Assembly (NCBI GenBank): GCA_034440235.1 | Contig: JAWXBR010000053.1 | Location: 1-64,000 of the forward strand | Reading direction: 5' to 3' | Length of the DNA: 64,000 bases | DNA from: JAWXBR01 sp034440235 | GTDB taxonomy: Bacteria; Bacteroidota; Ignavibacteria; Kapaibacteriales; Kapaibacteriaceae | Notes under the pieces: generated by a model | Database searches by the model: none | What the model was told of the DNA's origin: nothing | The model's input: only the letters and a program-made list of their open reading frames with translations | Shown here: in pieces, positions 45,508-55,049 of the stretch | Position numbering within the stretch: the first letter of the stretch is position 1 | How the letters are laid out: each line of letters starts with the position of its first letter | Made by a program: the position numbers and the translations under genes

Positions 45508-45552
45508 ATCAGGCCCTCTGTCGTATTTACGGCAGAGGGCTTGATCGTTTTT
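45508..45552 (+). terminator. Terminator after the large T9SS protein gene
   Basis: A long stem, ATCAGGCCCTCTGTCG against CGGCAGAGGGCTTGAT (45508-45523 with 45530-45545), contains a few G-T wobbles and a short loop. It is followed after two bases by TTTTT (45548-45552). Confidence 0.85.
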
Positions 45553-45604
45553 GCCCAGACGCTCGCGATTGCCGTGTTACCTCACAGGGATGCATTTTTG
45601 CATT

Positions 45605-46585
45605 ATGAATTCTGAATTAGACAAAGCAATTCTGGATCACGCCAGACAAGCTCTGCTCTGGCAACTACAGAGTGGGCAGAGACTTGCAGAACAGCTCGAC
45701 ACGAAGTTTTTAGAGGCTGTACATGTAGTGGCAGCCGCAAACAAGGTGCTAACAACAGGCCTTGGTAAATCGGGCTTCATAGCCAAGAAAATGGCAGCCA
45801 CGCTAACAAGTGTTCGCATACCAGGCATATTTCTGCACCCTGTAGAAGCAATGCACGGAGATAGCGGAATCCTTCAAGCTTCTGACTGTTTAGTAGCGTT
45901 TTCAAAAAGTGGTGAAACGAGCGAAGTCGTGCGCCTTTGCCACTTGGCCAAAGATGTTGGTTTAAACATTGTTGCAATTACTGCACGAGCAAACAGCTCT
46001 CTTGCCCTTCTAGCAGATACTACCCTCTACACGCCAATTGAACGAGAGCTCGACCCTGATGACGTGCTTCCTACGGCAAGCTCTACTGTAGCTCTTATCA
46101 CCGCAGACCTATTGGCTGTTGGCGCAGCAATGATGGTAGGTGACGTCGCATCTAACCTCCGGCACTCGCATCCACGAGGGATGCTAGGTGCCGCACTTAT
46201 GCGAACCGTGGAAGATGTGATGCACGTTGGCGCAAGTCTTCCCTTCGTACGCCCAGACTCCATGCTTGTAGATGCACTTGCACAACTTTCAGCCAAAGCC
46301 CTCGGCATTGTGTGCGTAGTAGATGAAGACGGTATGCTGCGAGGTATTCTAACGGACGGGGATGTGAGAAGGATTGTCGTCGAGAAGTCTAGTGCTCTCG
46401 CAAATCTTTCAATCGACGATGTGATGATTTCTGACCCGACGACCATCGAGCCGTCCGCTACTCTGCATACTGCTTTGCGCCAAATGGAGCGACGTCAAAC
46501 ACAAATAAGCGTTCTACCCGTAACGATTGAAGGTAGATGTGTTGGTGTTCTGCGACTGCATGACATTGTGCGCTTACAAGTCTAA
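45605..46585 (+). CDS. kdsD: Arabinose-5-phosphate isomerase (KdsD/KpsF family)
   Basis: Converts ribulose-5-P to arabinose-5-P, the first step of Kdo synthesis for lipopolysaccharide. 326 residues from ATG 45605; longer in-frame starts reach into the terminator. The SIS domain has TGLGKSG (51-57), SKSGETSE (100-107) and the HxxxAMHGD segment (78-86). TASST and GVLRLHD are at family positions. Two CBS domains follow (about 205 to the end). Supports a Gram-negative envelope with LPS. Confidence 0.93.
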   Translation: MNSELDKAILDHARQALLWQLQSGQRLAEQLDTKFLEAVHVVAAANKVLTTGLGKSGFIAKKMAATLTSVRIPGIFLHPVEAMHGDSGILQASDCLVAFSKSGETSEVVRLCHLAKDVGLNIVAITARANSSLALLADTTLYTPIERELDPDDVLPTASSTVALITADLLAVGAAMMVGDVASNLRHSHPRGMLGAALMRTVEDVMHVGASLPFVRPDSMLVDALAQLSAKALGIVCVVDEDGMLRGILTDGDVRRIVVEKSSALANLSIDDVMISDPTTIEPSATLHTALRQMERRQTQISVLPVTIEGRCVGVLRLHDIVRLQV

Positions 46586-46634
46586 GGCCTGAGTAAACTG
46601 GCATTCTCGAGGAAATGCCCACTCTCAAGTAACG

Positions 46635-47546
46635 TTACCTGCGGGGCAAATTCTGAGGATTTGTCGACTTAGGATCGACCCTCTGACGAGGCGCAGGTGT
46701 GATGAGTGGACGCTGTGGGCTTGGTGCAGGCTTGGATGGCGGACGCACAACGGTTGCCGACGACTTGACGTCCTTTCGCGTAATGGTCACCGATCGTACC
46801 ACTTCGCCAGTTTTACCAAATGGCTTTAGCGTCTGTCCATTGCGTGAAAACGTGACGGCGCCAGCATTGCCTACTGACAAAACAAACTTCTGCATTGCCG
46901 ACCATTGATACTCAGAGCCAGGCAATAAGACTATTTGTTGGGTCCGTTTCTCGTCACTCGTAATGTTCAGCCATGCTGTATCACGCGCTTGGGCGGTTAA
47001 CACGATGCTATCGGTTTCCGCGATGGCCCCTTCGTCCGAGCCCCCTAACCCAAGTGCTCGCCTTGCGTCGACGTCGATTACAGAATCAGCGCCACCAAAT
47101 GTCGTTGCTGGCGTGTTATTGCTGCCCCTCAGAAACAGTGCCCAAATAATTACGAAAAGCGCAACAACGCCTAATATTGCCATTGCCAATGCAAACGGAG
47201 AACGTAAAGACTTCGGTCGTAGCGCCAACAGAGCTGAGATGGGGGAAGGGGTCTCTGGGAGCATAGGGGGCTGAGAACTGGCTGGAAGCCGGGAGCCAGA
47301 CACCTCGTCATCCACGGGATCGAAGACCTCGTTCATCAGTGCTATGATTTCCTTCGCCGGAATGTGCAGGGCTGCGCCGGCCGTGCGAATAAAGGACCGA
47401 ACATATACTGCTGGGAGAACATTATAGCGACCGCCTTCGAGAGCCTCTAGAAAAGGCTCACGTATCTTCGTCTCCGCAGAAAGTTCGCGGAGTGTACGGC
47501 CTTGTCGCTCTCGTGCTAGTCGTAGGCGTTCGGCCAATGGATCCAT
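46635..47546 (-). CDS. rodZ: RodZ-like helix-turn-helix membrane protein
   Basis: A 303-residue bitopic protein. The N-terminal HTH domain (3-75) has LRLARERQGRTLRELSAETKI, the usual RodZ/DUF4115 head. One membrane helix is at about 117-138 (FALAMAILGVVALFVIIWALF). A periplasmic DUF4115-type domain has DTAWLNITSDEKRTQQIVLLPGSEYQW, and a Pro-rich tail follows. RodZ links MreB to the cell wall machinery in rod-shaped cells. Convergent with kdsD. Confidence 0.82.
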   Translation of the reverse strand: MDPLAERLRLARERQGRTLRELSAETKIREPFLEALEGGRYNVLPAVYVRSFIRTAGAALHIPAKEIIALMNEVFDPVDDEVSGSRLPASSQPPMLPETPSPISALLALRPKSLRSPFALAMAILGVVALFVIIWALFLRGSNNTPATTFGGADSVIDVDARRALGLGGSDEGAIAETDSIVLTAQARDTAWLNITSDEKRTQQIVLLPGSEYQWSAMQKFVLSVGNAGAVTFSRNGQTLKPFGKTGEVVRSVTITRKDVKSSATVVRPPSKPAPSPQRPLITPAPRQRVDPKSTNPQNLPRR

Positions 47547-47669
47547 CGGTGCTCAGCAGGTAGTGGCGGTTGAGGAACTTACGATAGAAATGTCAATCTT
47601 TTTTCGTCCGCTGTCAAGGTATTGTGGTCAACCGCAACCCAATTCAACTAACCGCATGCTTACAGAACC

Positions 47670-48269
47670 TTGGAAATAGCCCGATCAACCGTTCTGCTGC
47701 ATGGATTTTATGTAGCCTTTGTCTTCTCTGTCATGCTGTTCAGTGCCTTAGCATTTCGTCAGATGATCGATAATAGCGAAGTACGGCGCCTGCGCATGGG
47801 TGAAGACAGGGTGTCTTTTGTTAGTGCACCTGGAATGCTTGTGACGGTAGCTGGACTTTTACTTTCACTCGTTGTTTCTGGGTTTGTTTTTGTTCGTCCG
47901 GACCCAAGCATCTACTCATATGCACTGCCACTTATTCTCGTCGCTCAGTTTTTGCAGGTGTTTTTTCGTACCTATTTGCAACGCACACTAGTGCGAACAC
48001 ACGGTTTTGTGTTCCGATCAATCGCATTCGAACGTATCCGTGCAGTTCGTTTTGATTGCGTTATACACGCAGACATCTATCGTACAACATGTTGGACTAC
48101 CGTGATTCTTTCCATAAACAACAATTATCCAGGCCACGTCACCTTTCGTATCTTTCCCTTCTCCGAGAAAGCTCTACAGCGCATTCTAGAAGGTTGGTGT
48201 GACTGTGAAATTCGCCGATTCAACAATACAACTCCTGCAAATCCCAACGGAAGACATCCATACGCATGA
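47670..48269 (+). CDS. Small membrane protein of unknown function
   Basis: A 199-residue protein with three hydrophobic segments: about 9-30 (LHGFYVAFVFSVMLFSALAF), 55-72 and 80-95. A soluble C-terminal half (about 105-199) looks like a PH-domain-style membrane protein, which is a guess. The only start compatible with the frame is TTG 47670; an in-frame stop lies at 47649 and the next ATG (47730) would cut off the first helix. No clear ribosome binding site is seen. It overlaps the AtuA-like gene by 4 bp (ATGA). Confidence 0.6.
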   Translation: MEIARSTVLLHGFYVAFVFSVMLFSALAFRQMIDNSEVRRLRMGEDRVSFVSAPGMLVTVAGLLLSLVVSGFVFVRPDPSIYSYALPLILVAQFLQVFFRTYLQRTLVRTHGFVFRSIAFERIRAVRFDCVIHADIYRTTCWTTVILSINNNYPGHVTFRIFPFSEKALQRILEGWCDCEIRRFNNTTPANPNGRHPYA

Positions 48270-49624
48270 GCAAAACAATTCGCATCGCATCCGGACAAGG
48301 ATTCTGGGGTGATCTGCAAAGTGCACCGCTTCAACAAGTAACAGGTGGTCCGATAGACTACCTTATGATGGACTACCTCGCAGAGGTCACGATGTCCATT
48401 CTTCAGAAGCAAAAAATGCGTAACCCTGAAATGGGATATGCAAGAGATCTGATCGACGTCTGCGATGAGATCTTGCCCGTTCTTATCGAGCGTAATATCA
48501 CCTTAATTACAAATGGTGGTGGCGTAAATCCAGAAGCCGCACGTGACAGGATATTTGAGGTAGCGCGTAAGAAGGGGATCAAGGGTCTACGCATTGGCGT
48601 CGTGCTAGGCGACAATATCATAGACCGTATTGATACGCTTGTGAATGACGGACACGAGCTTCGTAACATGGAGTCGGGTGAATCAATTAGTACGATAGCC
48701 GATCGGTTGATTAGCGCTAACGTCTATACCGGTGCATGGCCCGTCGTCGAAGCGTTGCGACAGGGTGCTCAGATTATTATTACAGGTAGAACAACGGATA
48801 CAGGGTTGACCCTCGCTCCGATGATTCATGCATTTGGGTGGAAACCAGACGACTGGAATTTACTTGCGGCTGGCACAGTTGCCGGACACATCAATGAGTG
48901 TGGTGCTCAGGCTACTGGCGGGAATTTTCTTGGTGACTGGCGAAACGTACCAGACCTTACGATTCCTGGCTTCCCAATTATCGAAGCGTCAGCAGATGGA
49001 TCGTTCATCGTTACAAAACACCCAGGCACTGGTGGCATGGTAACACGCGAAACGGTTGCAGAACAATTACTGTACGAGATTGGCGATCCGAAAGAGTATA
49101 TCACACCCGATTGTGTGGCCGATTTTACATCCATCCAGCTTGAAGATCTTGGCAACGATAGGGTGCGCGTGCACGGCGTGCAGGGACGCCCGGCAACGCC
49201 GTTCTATAAGGTGAGTGCTGCGTACCTCGATGGATATCTGGCATTCGGCTCGCTTACATACTCTGCCCCCGATGCGCTAGAAAAGGCACAAGCAGCAGAT
49301 CGTATTCTACGTGGTCGTTTAGATAATCTGGGCTTGAAGTTCGACGAAATACGATCGGAGTTCGTAGGTATGAATGCTTGTCTCGCTGGACTCGCTGCGC
49401 CAATTGTACCGAATGAGGTCACACTACGTGTCGGTGTCCGGTCGTCCGATAAGCTTGTCGTCGAGCGTTTCGCTAAAGAGATTGCTCCACTCATTCTCAC
49501 CGGACCTCCCTCCGTTACCGGTTTTTCGGGCGGACGTCCAAAAGCAAGTGATGTAGTTGCCTACTTCCCCGCGCTTCTCGATAAATCAGTTCTTGAAATG
49601 CACGTTCGCGTTGATGAACTGTAA
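48266..49624 (+). CDS. AtuA/DUF1446-family protein
   Basis: A 452-residue protein of the DUF1446/AtuA family, known from acyclic terpene (citronellol/geraniol) use in Pseudomonas. Family signatures are IASGQGFWGDL near the start, PIDYLMMDYLAEVTMSIL, LITNGGGVNPEA, ITGRTTDTGLTLAPMIHAFGW and AGHINECGAQATGG. The rest of the Atu pathway is not adjacent. The DUF4387 domain found fused in some members is absent. It overlaps both neighbours by 4 and 11 bp. The biochemical activity is unknown. Confidence 0.82.
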   Translation: MSKTIRIASGQGFWGDLQSAPLQQVTGGPIDYLMMDYLAEVTMSILQKQKMRNPEMGYARDLIDVCDEILPVLIERNITLITNGGGVNPEAARDRIFEVARKKGIKGLRIGVVLGDNIIDRIDTLVNDGHELRNMESGESISTIADRLISANVYTGAWPVVEALRQGAQIIITGRTTDTGLTLAPMIHAFGWKPDDWNLLAAGTVAGHINECGAQATGGNFLGDWRNVPDLTIPGFPIIEASADGSFIVTKHPGTGGMVTRETVAEQLLYEIGDPKEYITPDCVADFTSIQLEDLGNDRVRVHGVQGRPATPFYKVSAAYLDGYLAFGSLTYSAPDALEKAQAADRILRGRLDNLGLKFDEIRSEFVGMNACLAGLAAPIVPNEVTLRVGVRSSDKLVVERFAKEIAPLILTGPPSVTGFSGGRPKASDVVAYFPALLDKSVLEMHVRVDEL

Positions 49625-50690
49625 AGTAGTTCTGCTCTGTTTCCTGTTGTGCACCGCATGGCATGCAATACCCGCACAGTTAGACAGCGCAAAGATTGCG
49701 CATTCTTTACTAGAGGACAGCGCAAACGTTGCTCATTCCTTGGTTGTGGACAGCGCAAACGTTGCCCGATCCTTGGTTGAGGACAGTGTTTTTATTCCGC
49801 AGTCAGAGTTTCGATACTCTGACAACCCACGTGTGATATTCCTTGGTGGCACTCCTCGAAGGGTAACCGAGATACAGCCATTAGCGACTGCAGGGCTTGC
49901 ACTTGGCTATGCAGGACTCGTAGTTGGCTTGCACATCAACCAAGCGAATGCGTGGTGGAAGGACGATCGAGGTCCATTCCATTTTGTAGAGGACATTCAG
50001 TATGCAAAGGGACTCGACAAATGCGGGCACTTTTATAGTGCGTACATCATGTCGAGGCTAAGCGGAGATTTACTAATGGAATGTGGTTTCGATTTAGATG
50101 CCGCTACGGCAATCGGTGCGGGTATGGGTCTCGCATACGTTACCTATGTCGAGGTCGAAGATGGATTTGCTAAACAATGGGGCTTCTCACCATCCGACGC
50201 TGCTGCCAATGTCCTTGGAGCGAGTTTCTACCTCGGACAACAATACATCCCGTATCTACAAAATTTTAATCCCAAGTATGGCCATGCACCTGCTGAACTA
50301 TTGGGTGACAGAGCAATTAGCGAACGACCTAAAACCTTTATCGATGACTATAACACGAGTACCTTCTGGATATCGATGAACGTAAATAACATGATGCCCT
50401 CCTCATGGGCGAAGTTCTGGCCAGACTGGCTAATGATCGCAGTTGGTTATGGCATTCAGAATTATGGCATCCAACGTGCAGACGGCTCGCTCGAAACTGT
50501 ACATGGCAAAATATTGCTGGGGCTCGATTACGATCTGGTGAAAATCATACCAAGGTCGAAGATCGGGTTCTTAAACTATATTATTCAGGGTTTTAACATT
50601 ATCCGCCTTCCGGCTCCAACACTTGAGTTCACGCACGAAGGAACGCGGTTTGGGTTGTTTTATCCGTTTGCCGTAACAGTGCGTTTCTGA
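49614..50690 (+). CDS. DUF2279/YfiM-like membrane-associated protein with 11-residue repeats
   Basis: A 358-residue protein starting at ATG 49614 inside the AtuA-like gene. It has a signal peptide (about 1-22, HAIPAQ). Three 11-residue repeats of type DSAxVAHSLVx (residues 24-56) are encoded by 33-bp repeats. The DUF2279-like part contains DDRGPFHFVEDIQYAKGLDKCGHFYSAY (about residues 106-133), where His and Asp are conserved. GYGIQNYG and a C-terminal RLPAPTLEF...FGLFYPFAVTVRF strand suggest an outer membrane location. The function is unknown. Confidence 0.72.
   Translation: MNCKVVLLCFLLCTAWHAIPAQLDSAKIAHSLLEDSANVAHSLVVDSANVARSLVEDSVFIPQSEFRYSDNPRVIFLGGTPRRVTEIQPLATAGLALGYAGLVVGLHINQANAWWKDDRGPFHFVEDIQYAKGLDKCGHFYSAYIMSRLSGDLLMECGFDLDAATAIGAGMGLAYVTYVEVEDGFAKQWGFSPSDAAANVLGASFYLGQQYIPYLQNFNPKYGHAPAELLGDRAISERPKTFIDDYNTSTFWISMNVNNMMPSSWAKFWPDWLMIAVGYGIQNYGIQRADGSLETVHGKILLGLDYDLVKIIPRSKIGFLNYIIQGFNIIRLPAPTLEFTHEGTRFGLFYPFAVTVRF
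49683..49781 (+). repeat. 33-bp tandem repeat, three units
   Basis: Units at 49683-49715, 49716-49748 and 49749-49781 each start GACAGCGCAAA and encode D-S-A-(K/N)-(I/V)-A-(H/R)-S-L-(L/V)-x. They are diverged by a few bases each and in frame. A truncated fourth unit starts at 49782 (DSV). Confidence 0.9.
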
Positions 50691-50691
50691 C

Positions 50692-51429
50692 ATGACAATT
50701 AGCATCGTAGTCCCGGTATTGAATGAGTCAAAAATTCTAGATGGCATATTGTCTACGTACTCGCGCACATTACGCGACCGTTGGGACGCAGAACTTATCG
50801 TAAGCGATGGTGGCAGCACAGATGGAACGATTGAGATTGCTCGTTCGCATGCAGATAAAGTGATTTGTCACACCGAGAAACGTAGGCAGACGATAGCAGA
50901 AGGGCGTAACCTAGGTGCAGAGCATGCGACGGGATCTGTATTGGTGTTTATCAATGGTGATACGGTGCCGGCTGACATTGAGCTCTTCTTCAAAGTCGTA
51001 TCGGAGTATGCATCCAAGCAAGGCAAATACAGACGCGCCGCTGCACTAGCATGTCCGGTAAACGTTCCTCTGAGCGAGCGTAAGCCTCTTGACGCGGCGT
51101 TTGCAACGGCCTATAATGCCTACGTGCACCTTCTAAACACAGCACGAATTGGAGCAGGTCGTGGTGAATGTCAGGTCGTAAGGCGAGATATATTCATGCG
51201 AGTCGGTGGTTACCGTGCGCGCCTTGCTGCTGGAGAAGATTTCGACCTACTGGCGCGTATCGGTATTAGAGCGCGTGTTCGATTCGCAACCGAGCTCGTG
51301 GTCTTCGAATCGCCAAGACGCTTTCGCAAGTTTGGGTATTTTCGAGTGTTGTATTTGTGGACGATTAACGCGCTTTCTGTTATGATTCGCGGCCGTTCAT
51401 CATCCGACGAATGGGAGGCAGTTCGATGA
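50692..51429 (+). CDS. Glycosyltransferase family 2 protein
   Basis: A GT-A fold transferase of 245 residues. It begins MTISIVVPVLNES and has DGGSTDGT (39-46), NGDT (88-91, the DXD-like metal site) and GEDFDLLAR near 182. No membrane helices are obvious except a weak segment near the C-terminus (FRVLYLWTINALSVMI). The start lies 1 bp after the preceding stop, and the stop overlaps purM (ATGA). The sugar and acceptor are unknown. Confidence 0.88.
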   Translation: MTISIVVPVLNESKILDGILSTYSRTLRDRWDAELIVSDGGSTDGTIEIARSHADKVICHTEKRRQTIAEGRNLGAEHATGSVLVFINGDTVPADIELFFKVVSEYASKQGKYRRAAALACPVNVPLSERKPLDAAFATAYNAYVHLLNTARIGAGRGECQVVRRDIFMRVGGYRARLAAGEDFDLLARIGIRARVRFATELVVFESPRRFRKFGYFRVLYLWTINALSVMIRGRSSSDEWEAVR

Positions 51430-52418
51430 GTATCGATTACCGCAGTGCTGGTGTGGATATAGCGGCAGGGGAGTCGCTTGTCGATTCTATCAAGCCATTT
51501 GTAAAGGCTACACGCACCCCTGGTGTTATGTCTGAAATAGGACTGTTTGGCGGATTCTTCGACGCCCGTTTCCCGGGCTATGATCACCCTGTCTTAGTAG
51601 CGAGCACCGATGGCGTTGGCACAAAGCTCATGGTCGCAGTAATGGCCGATGTCCACGATACGGTCGGACAATGCCTTGTAAATCATTGTGTGAACGACAT
51701 CCTTGCATGCGGGGCACGTCCGCAATTCTTCCTAGACTATTTCGCAACTGGTCGTCTCGAAACACGCATCGCTGCGGATGTAATTAAGGGCATGGCCCTA
51801 GCGTGTACTCAAAATGAATGTGCGTTGCTCGGAGGCGAAACCGCAGAAATGCCGGCCATGTACTCGAATGGCGACTATGATGTGGCGGGTACAATCGTCG
51901 GCGTTGTTGAAAAAGCAAATATTCTGAATGGTGAAAAGGTTAGTATCGGTGATGTCCTCATTGGACTTCCTTCAACCGGACTCCATACAAACGGATTCTC
52001 ACTTGCACGTACTGCACTTTTCCCGAAGTACGACATTCACGAGACGGTGCCTGCTTTAGGGACTACCGTCGCAAAGTCGTTGCTTGCAGTGCACCGTTCG
52101 TATCTCAAGCCCCTTATGCCCCTTATCGAAAGCGGACAGTTTCATGCGCTCTCGCATATCACAGGTGGCGGAATTGTGGGCAACACGTCAAGGGTCTTAC
52201 GCAAGGGGCTTTCGTTAGACATTGACTGGAATGCGTGGACCGTACCCCTAATCTTTCAGCTCATTCAAGAGAGTGGAGTCTCTGACGAAGAGATGCGAAA
52301 CGTCTTTAACATGGGCGTGGGTATGATTGCAATTGTTGCGGCTGATAACGTAGACAATGTGATGAATTCACTTGCCAGCGAACAACCGTTCGTTGTAGGT
52401 CGCATATCCGGTTCGTAA
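51426..52418 (+). CDS. purM: Phosphoribosylformylglycinamidine cyclo-ligase
   Basis: ATP-dependent closure of the imidazole ring (AIR synthetase) in purine synthesis. 330 residues from ATG 51426, which overlaps the GT2 stop; a start at 51411 would lie deeper in that gene. Signatures are STDGVGTKL, HCVNDILACGARP, LLGGETAEMPAMY, GLPSTGLHTNGFSLAR and HITGGGIVGNTSRVL. recQ follows with no gap. Confidence 0.95.
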   Translation: MSIDYRSAGVDIAAGESLVDSIKPFVKATRTPGVMSEIGLFGGFFDARFPGYDHPVLVASTDGVGTKLMVAVMADVHDTVGQCLVNHCVNDILACGARPQFFLDYFATGRLETRIAADVIKGMALACTQNECALLGGETAEMPAMYSNGDYDVAGTIVGVVEKANILNGEKVSIGDVLIGLPSTGLHTNGFSLARTALFPKYDIHETVPALGTTVAKSLLAVHRSYLKPLMPLIESGQFHALSHITGGGIVGNTSRVLRKGLSLDIDWNAWTVPLIFQLIQESGVSDEEMRNVFNMGVGMIAIVAADNVDNVMNSLASEQPFVVGRISGS

Positions 52419-55049
52419 GTGCACACCGATGCACGAACCGTCCTGTCTGAAGTATTCGGCTACGAGAATTTCCGCAGCGGACAACAAGACATTATCCAAG
52501 CTGTTTCGATTGGCCGCGACGTATTAGGCGTGCTGCCTACGGGTGGTGGTAAGTCTCTCTGTTTTCAGATCCCCGCCTTGATGCGTCCTGGTGTTACACT
52601 CGTAGTATCACCTCTCATTGCTTTAATGAAAGACCAGACTCAACGCCTTCGCGAGCGTGGGGTGAAGGCGGCTTCGCTGCACGGAAGCATGTCGACGGGT
52701 GAAATGAATAACACGATGCACGAGGCATCTGTAGGACGTCTTTCGCTTCTTTACGTAGCGCCTGAGCGCCTTGAAAGCACCTCGTTTAGGAGGCAACTGC
52801 AGTCGCTAAAAATTGGTTTGCTGGCTGTCGACGAAGCACACTGCATTTCTGAATGGGGACACGACTATCGTCCCTCGTACCTCGCCATCCCTCAGCTTTT
52901 CGATTTCATTCCAAGAGTACCAATCATTGCGCTGACTGCAACGGCCACACCCGATGTACGGGCAGATGTCATCCGTGCATTGCAGATGCATAAGGCAGTA
53001 GAAGTTGTCCGTGGTTTTGATCGGCCAAACCTTTCCTTGCGTGTTGAAAACACGCCATGGAAAGCTGAGTTTATTACCCGCACTAGTCGTCGCGATGAAG
53101 GTTCGATGTTGGTATATGCCGGTTCGCGCAGACGCGTTGATACGATTGCTGATGAGCTTCGTAGACGCGGTGTGAATGCGGGATCGTATCACGCAGGCAA
53201 GAGTGATACCGATCGATCTGATGCGCAGGATAAATTTCTCGAAGGTACAATACCGGTACTCGTTGCTACGAGTGCATTTGGTATGGGAATAGACAAGGCT
53301 GACATCCGCAATGTTGTGCACGCCGACCTAACGCTTACGCTCGAAGCGTACTATCAGGAAGCCGGACGTGCCGGTAGAGATGGCAACCCATCATCGTGCA
53401 CCATGCTGTACCAACAGGCCGATCGTCGGTTGATGGAATTTTTTATTACAAGCACGTATCCCGAAAAGTCTGCAATCGATTCTGTGTACGACTATGTGTT
53501 CGACAGAGCTGGGGTTGGTATTGGTGGCACACTAACAGAGCCAGTGCTCGCAGATGCAGCAAGTATTGGCACGTCTTTGCATACACCCGTTGCAGTAGTG
53601 AATGGTGCTCTGTCGATTCTTGAACGAGCAGGAATTCTACTTCGTACGAGTCCGACAGGACATTCAAGGATTCGATTGCGAACGTCACGAGAACGTTTGG
53701 ATGAGTTTGCCAATGCCACGAGAGGTGTACATCATGGCGTGGTCGACGCCGTTGTTCGCCTTGTTGCCGGACGTGATATGAACACCGACCTTGAGTTTTC
53801 TGTGTATGAATTCGTGCGCAGGCATGGTTTCACGATTCCCGAATTCGGAAAAGCAATGCATGCTCTTCAGATGGCGCGCCTGTTGCGTTACACGCCACCG
53901 TCTGTTGGTGGTGGCATCGTGTTGAATGGTGCTCGTACGACACGAGAGGGAATTCCCGTTGATATGGAAGGTTTGCATAGAAGGCGAGAGCATGCAGTCC
54001 GAAAACTCGAGGTTGTTGTCAGGTATGCAGAGACAACACAATGCAAGCGAACCTTCATTCTACATTATTTCGGCGACCCGGAAGTCAAAGGTGACTGCGG
54101 AAGGTGTTCGTCGTGCCTTTCAACAAAATCAAGACCCGAGTTCAGCGAGCGTCAGCTTGTTATTGCACATGCCGCTCTCCGCGCCGCGTACGAGGTGCAG
54201 GGACGGTTTGGACGAAATGTGGTGGCGGACATCGTCACTGGTAACGTCTCACCCAAAGTCACTTCCTACGCACTCGATCGGTCTACGGTCTGGAATTCAC
54301 TTGCCGAACGTACAAGGTTTGAGGTGCTTGAGGTGATTGACGAATGTTTACAACGAGGATGGCTTGTGCAATCGTCATCACTGTACCCTACCATTGGAGT
54401 AAGTGTTGATGGGGTTAAACAGATACGTCCGTTGCCCTCGCCCCTTACTCTTGAGACCCCTACCAAAAAAAACCTTAAGCCAGCACCTGCAATGATGCGG
54501 TTGTTGTCGGCACTGAGGCTCGACTTGGCAAACCGTGAAGGTGTCGCAGCATCATCTCTGGTTGGTTTGTCGGAACTTGAACGCATTGCGAGTGACGCAC
54601 CAATGACTGCTGAAGAGCTTGTGCCTGGACGTCACGGCAGTGCCTTGTTTTTGTCGAGGCATGGCTCAGAAGTTGTTGCGCTATTGCGAGAGATTGCCCA
54701 ACCCACTGTTCGTAGTGTTCCGAAGTTTGTTGTCGACGAAGAAGTGGTACGGACAGTAGAATCGATCCGCAGTGGCTGGACACTGCGTAATGTTGCCAGC
54801 ACACGAAAAATTACTCCAGCGATGGCCGCTCATCACATCGAAACTGCTCTGAAAGCAGGCATGACCGTGAACCGTGATACTCTAGTGCCCGATGAACTTT
54901 ATGCCGACGTTGTCGAGTTCATGCGCACACACCGTTTCGCGAAGCTTCGGCATGTCCGCGAACACCTAACCCAGGATGTTGAGATGGTCGTACTTCGTTT
55001 AGCATTAGCATTCGCGCGTCGTGAGCTCTTCAATGAGGGAGTTGAATGA
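52419..55049 (+). CDS. recQ: ATP-dependent DNA helicase RecQ
   Basis: A 3'-5' DNA helicase of 876 residues, beginning at GTG 52419 directly after the purM stop. Motifs are GGGKS (42-46), DEAH (138-141), FGMGIDKADIRNVVH and QEAGRAGRDG. The RecQ zinc site CKRTFILHYFGD...CGRCSSC is near residues 538-565, followed by a winged-helix region. An HRDC-like domain is at about 690-770 (SLVGLSELERIASDAPMTAEELV). A C-terminal helix-turn-helix segment follows. It is longer than E. coli RecQ (609). The start overlaps neither neighbour, but the 3' end overlaps the subtilase gene (ATGA). Confidence 0.94.
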   Translation: MHTDARTVLSEVFGYENFRSGQQDIIQAVSIGRDVLGVLPTGGGKSLCFQIPALMRPGVTLVVSPLIALMKDQTQRLRERGVKAASLHGSMSTGEMNNTMHEASVGRLSLLYVAPERLESTSFRRQLQSLKIGLLAVDEAHCISEWGHDYRPSYLAIPQLFDFIPRVPIIALTATATPDVRADVIRALQMHKAVEVVRGFDRPNLSLRVENTPWKAEFITRTSRRDEGSMLVYAGSRRRVDTIADELRRRGVNAGSYHAGKSDTDRSDAQDKFLEGTIPVLVATSAFGMGIDKADIRNVVHADLTLTLEAYYQEAGRAGRDGNPSSCTMLYQQADRRLMEFFITSTYPEKSAIDSVYDYVFDRAGVGIGGTLTEPVLADAASIGTSLHTPVAVVNGALSILERAGILLRTSPTGHSRIRLRTSRERLDEFANATRGVHHGVVDAVVRLVAGRDMNTDLEFSVYEFVRRHGFTIPEFGKAMHALQMARLLRYTPPSVGGGIVLNGARTTREGIPVDMEGLHRRREHAVRKLEVVVRYAETTQCKRTFILHYFGDPEVKGDCGRCSSCLSTKSRPEFSERQLVIAHAALRAAYEVQGRFGRNVVADIVTGNVSPKVTSYALDRSTVWNSLAERTRFEVLEVIDECLQRGWLVQSSSLYPTIGVSVDGVKQIRPLPSPLTLETPTKKNLKPAPAMMRLLSALRLDLANREGVAASSLVGLSELERIASDAPMTAEELVPGRHGSALFLSRHGSEVVALLREIAQPTVRSVPKFVVDEEVVRTVESIRSGWTLRNVASTRKITPAMAAHHIETALKAGMTVNRDTLVPDELYADVVEFMRTHRFAKLRHVREHLTQDVEMVVLRLALAFARRELFNEGVE

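Noticed and set aside
46599..46619. Hairpin GGCATT/AATGCC between kdsD and rodZ as a terminator
   Set aside because: The stem is only six base pairs and no T-run follows on either strand.
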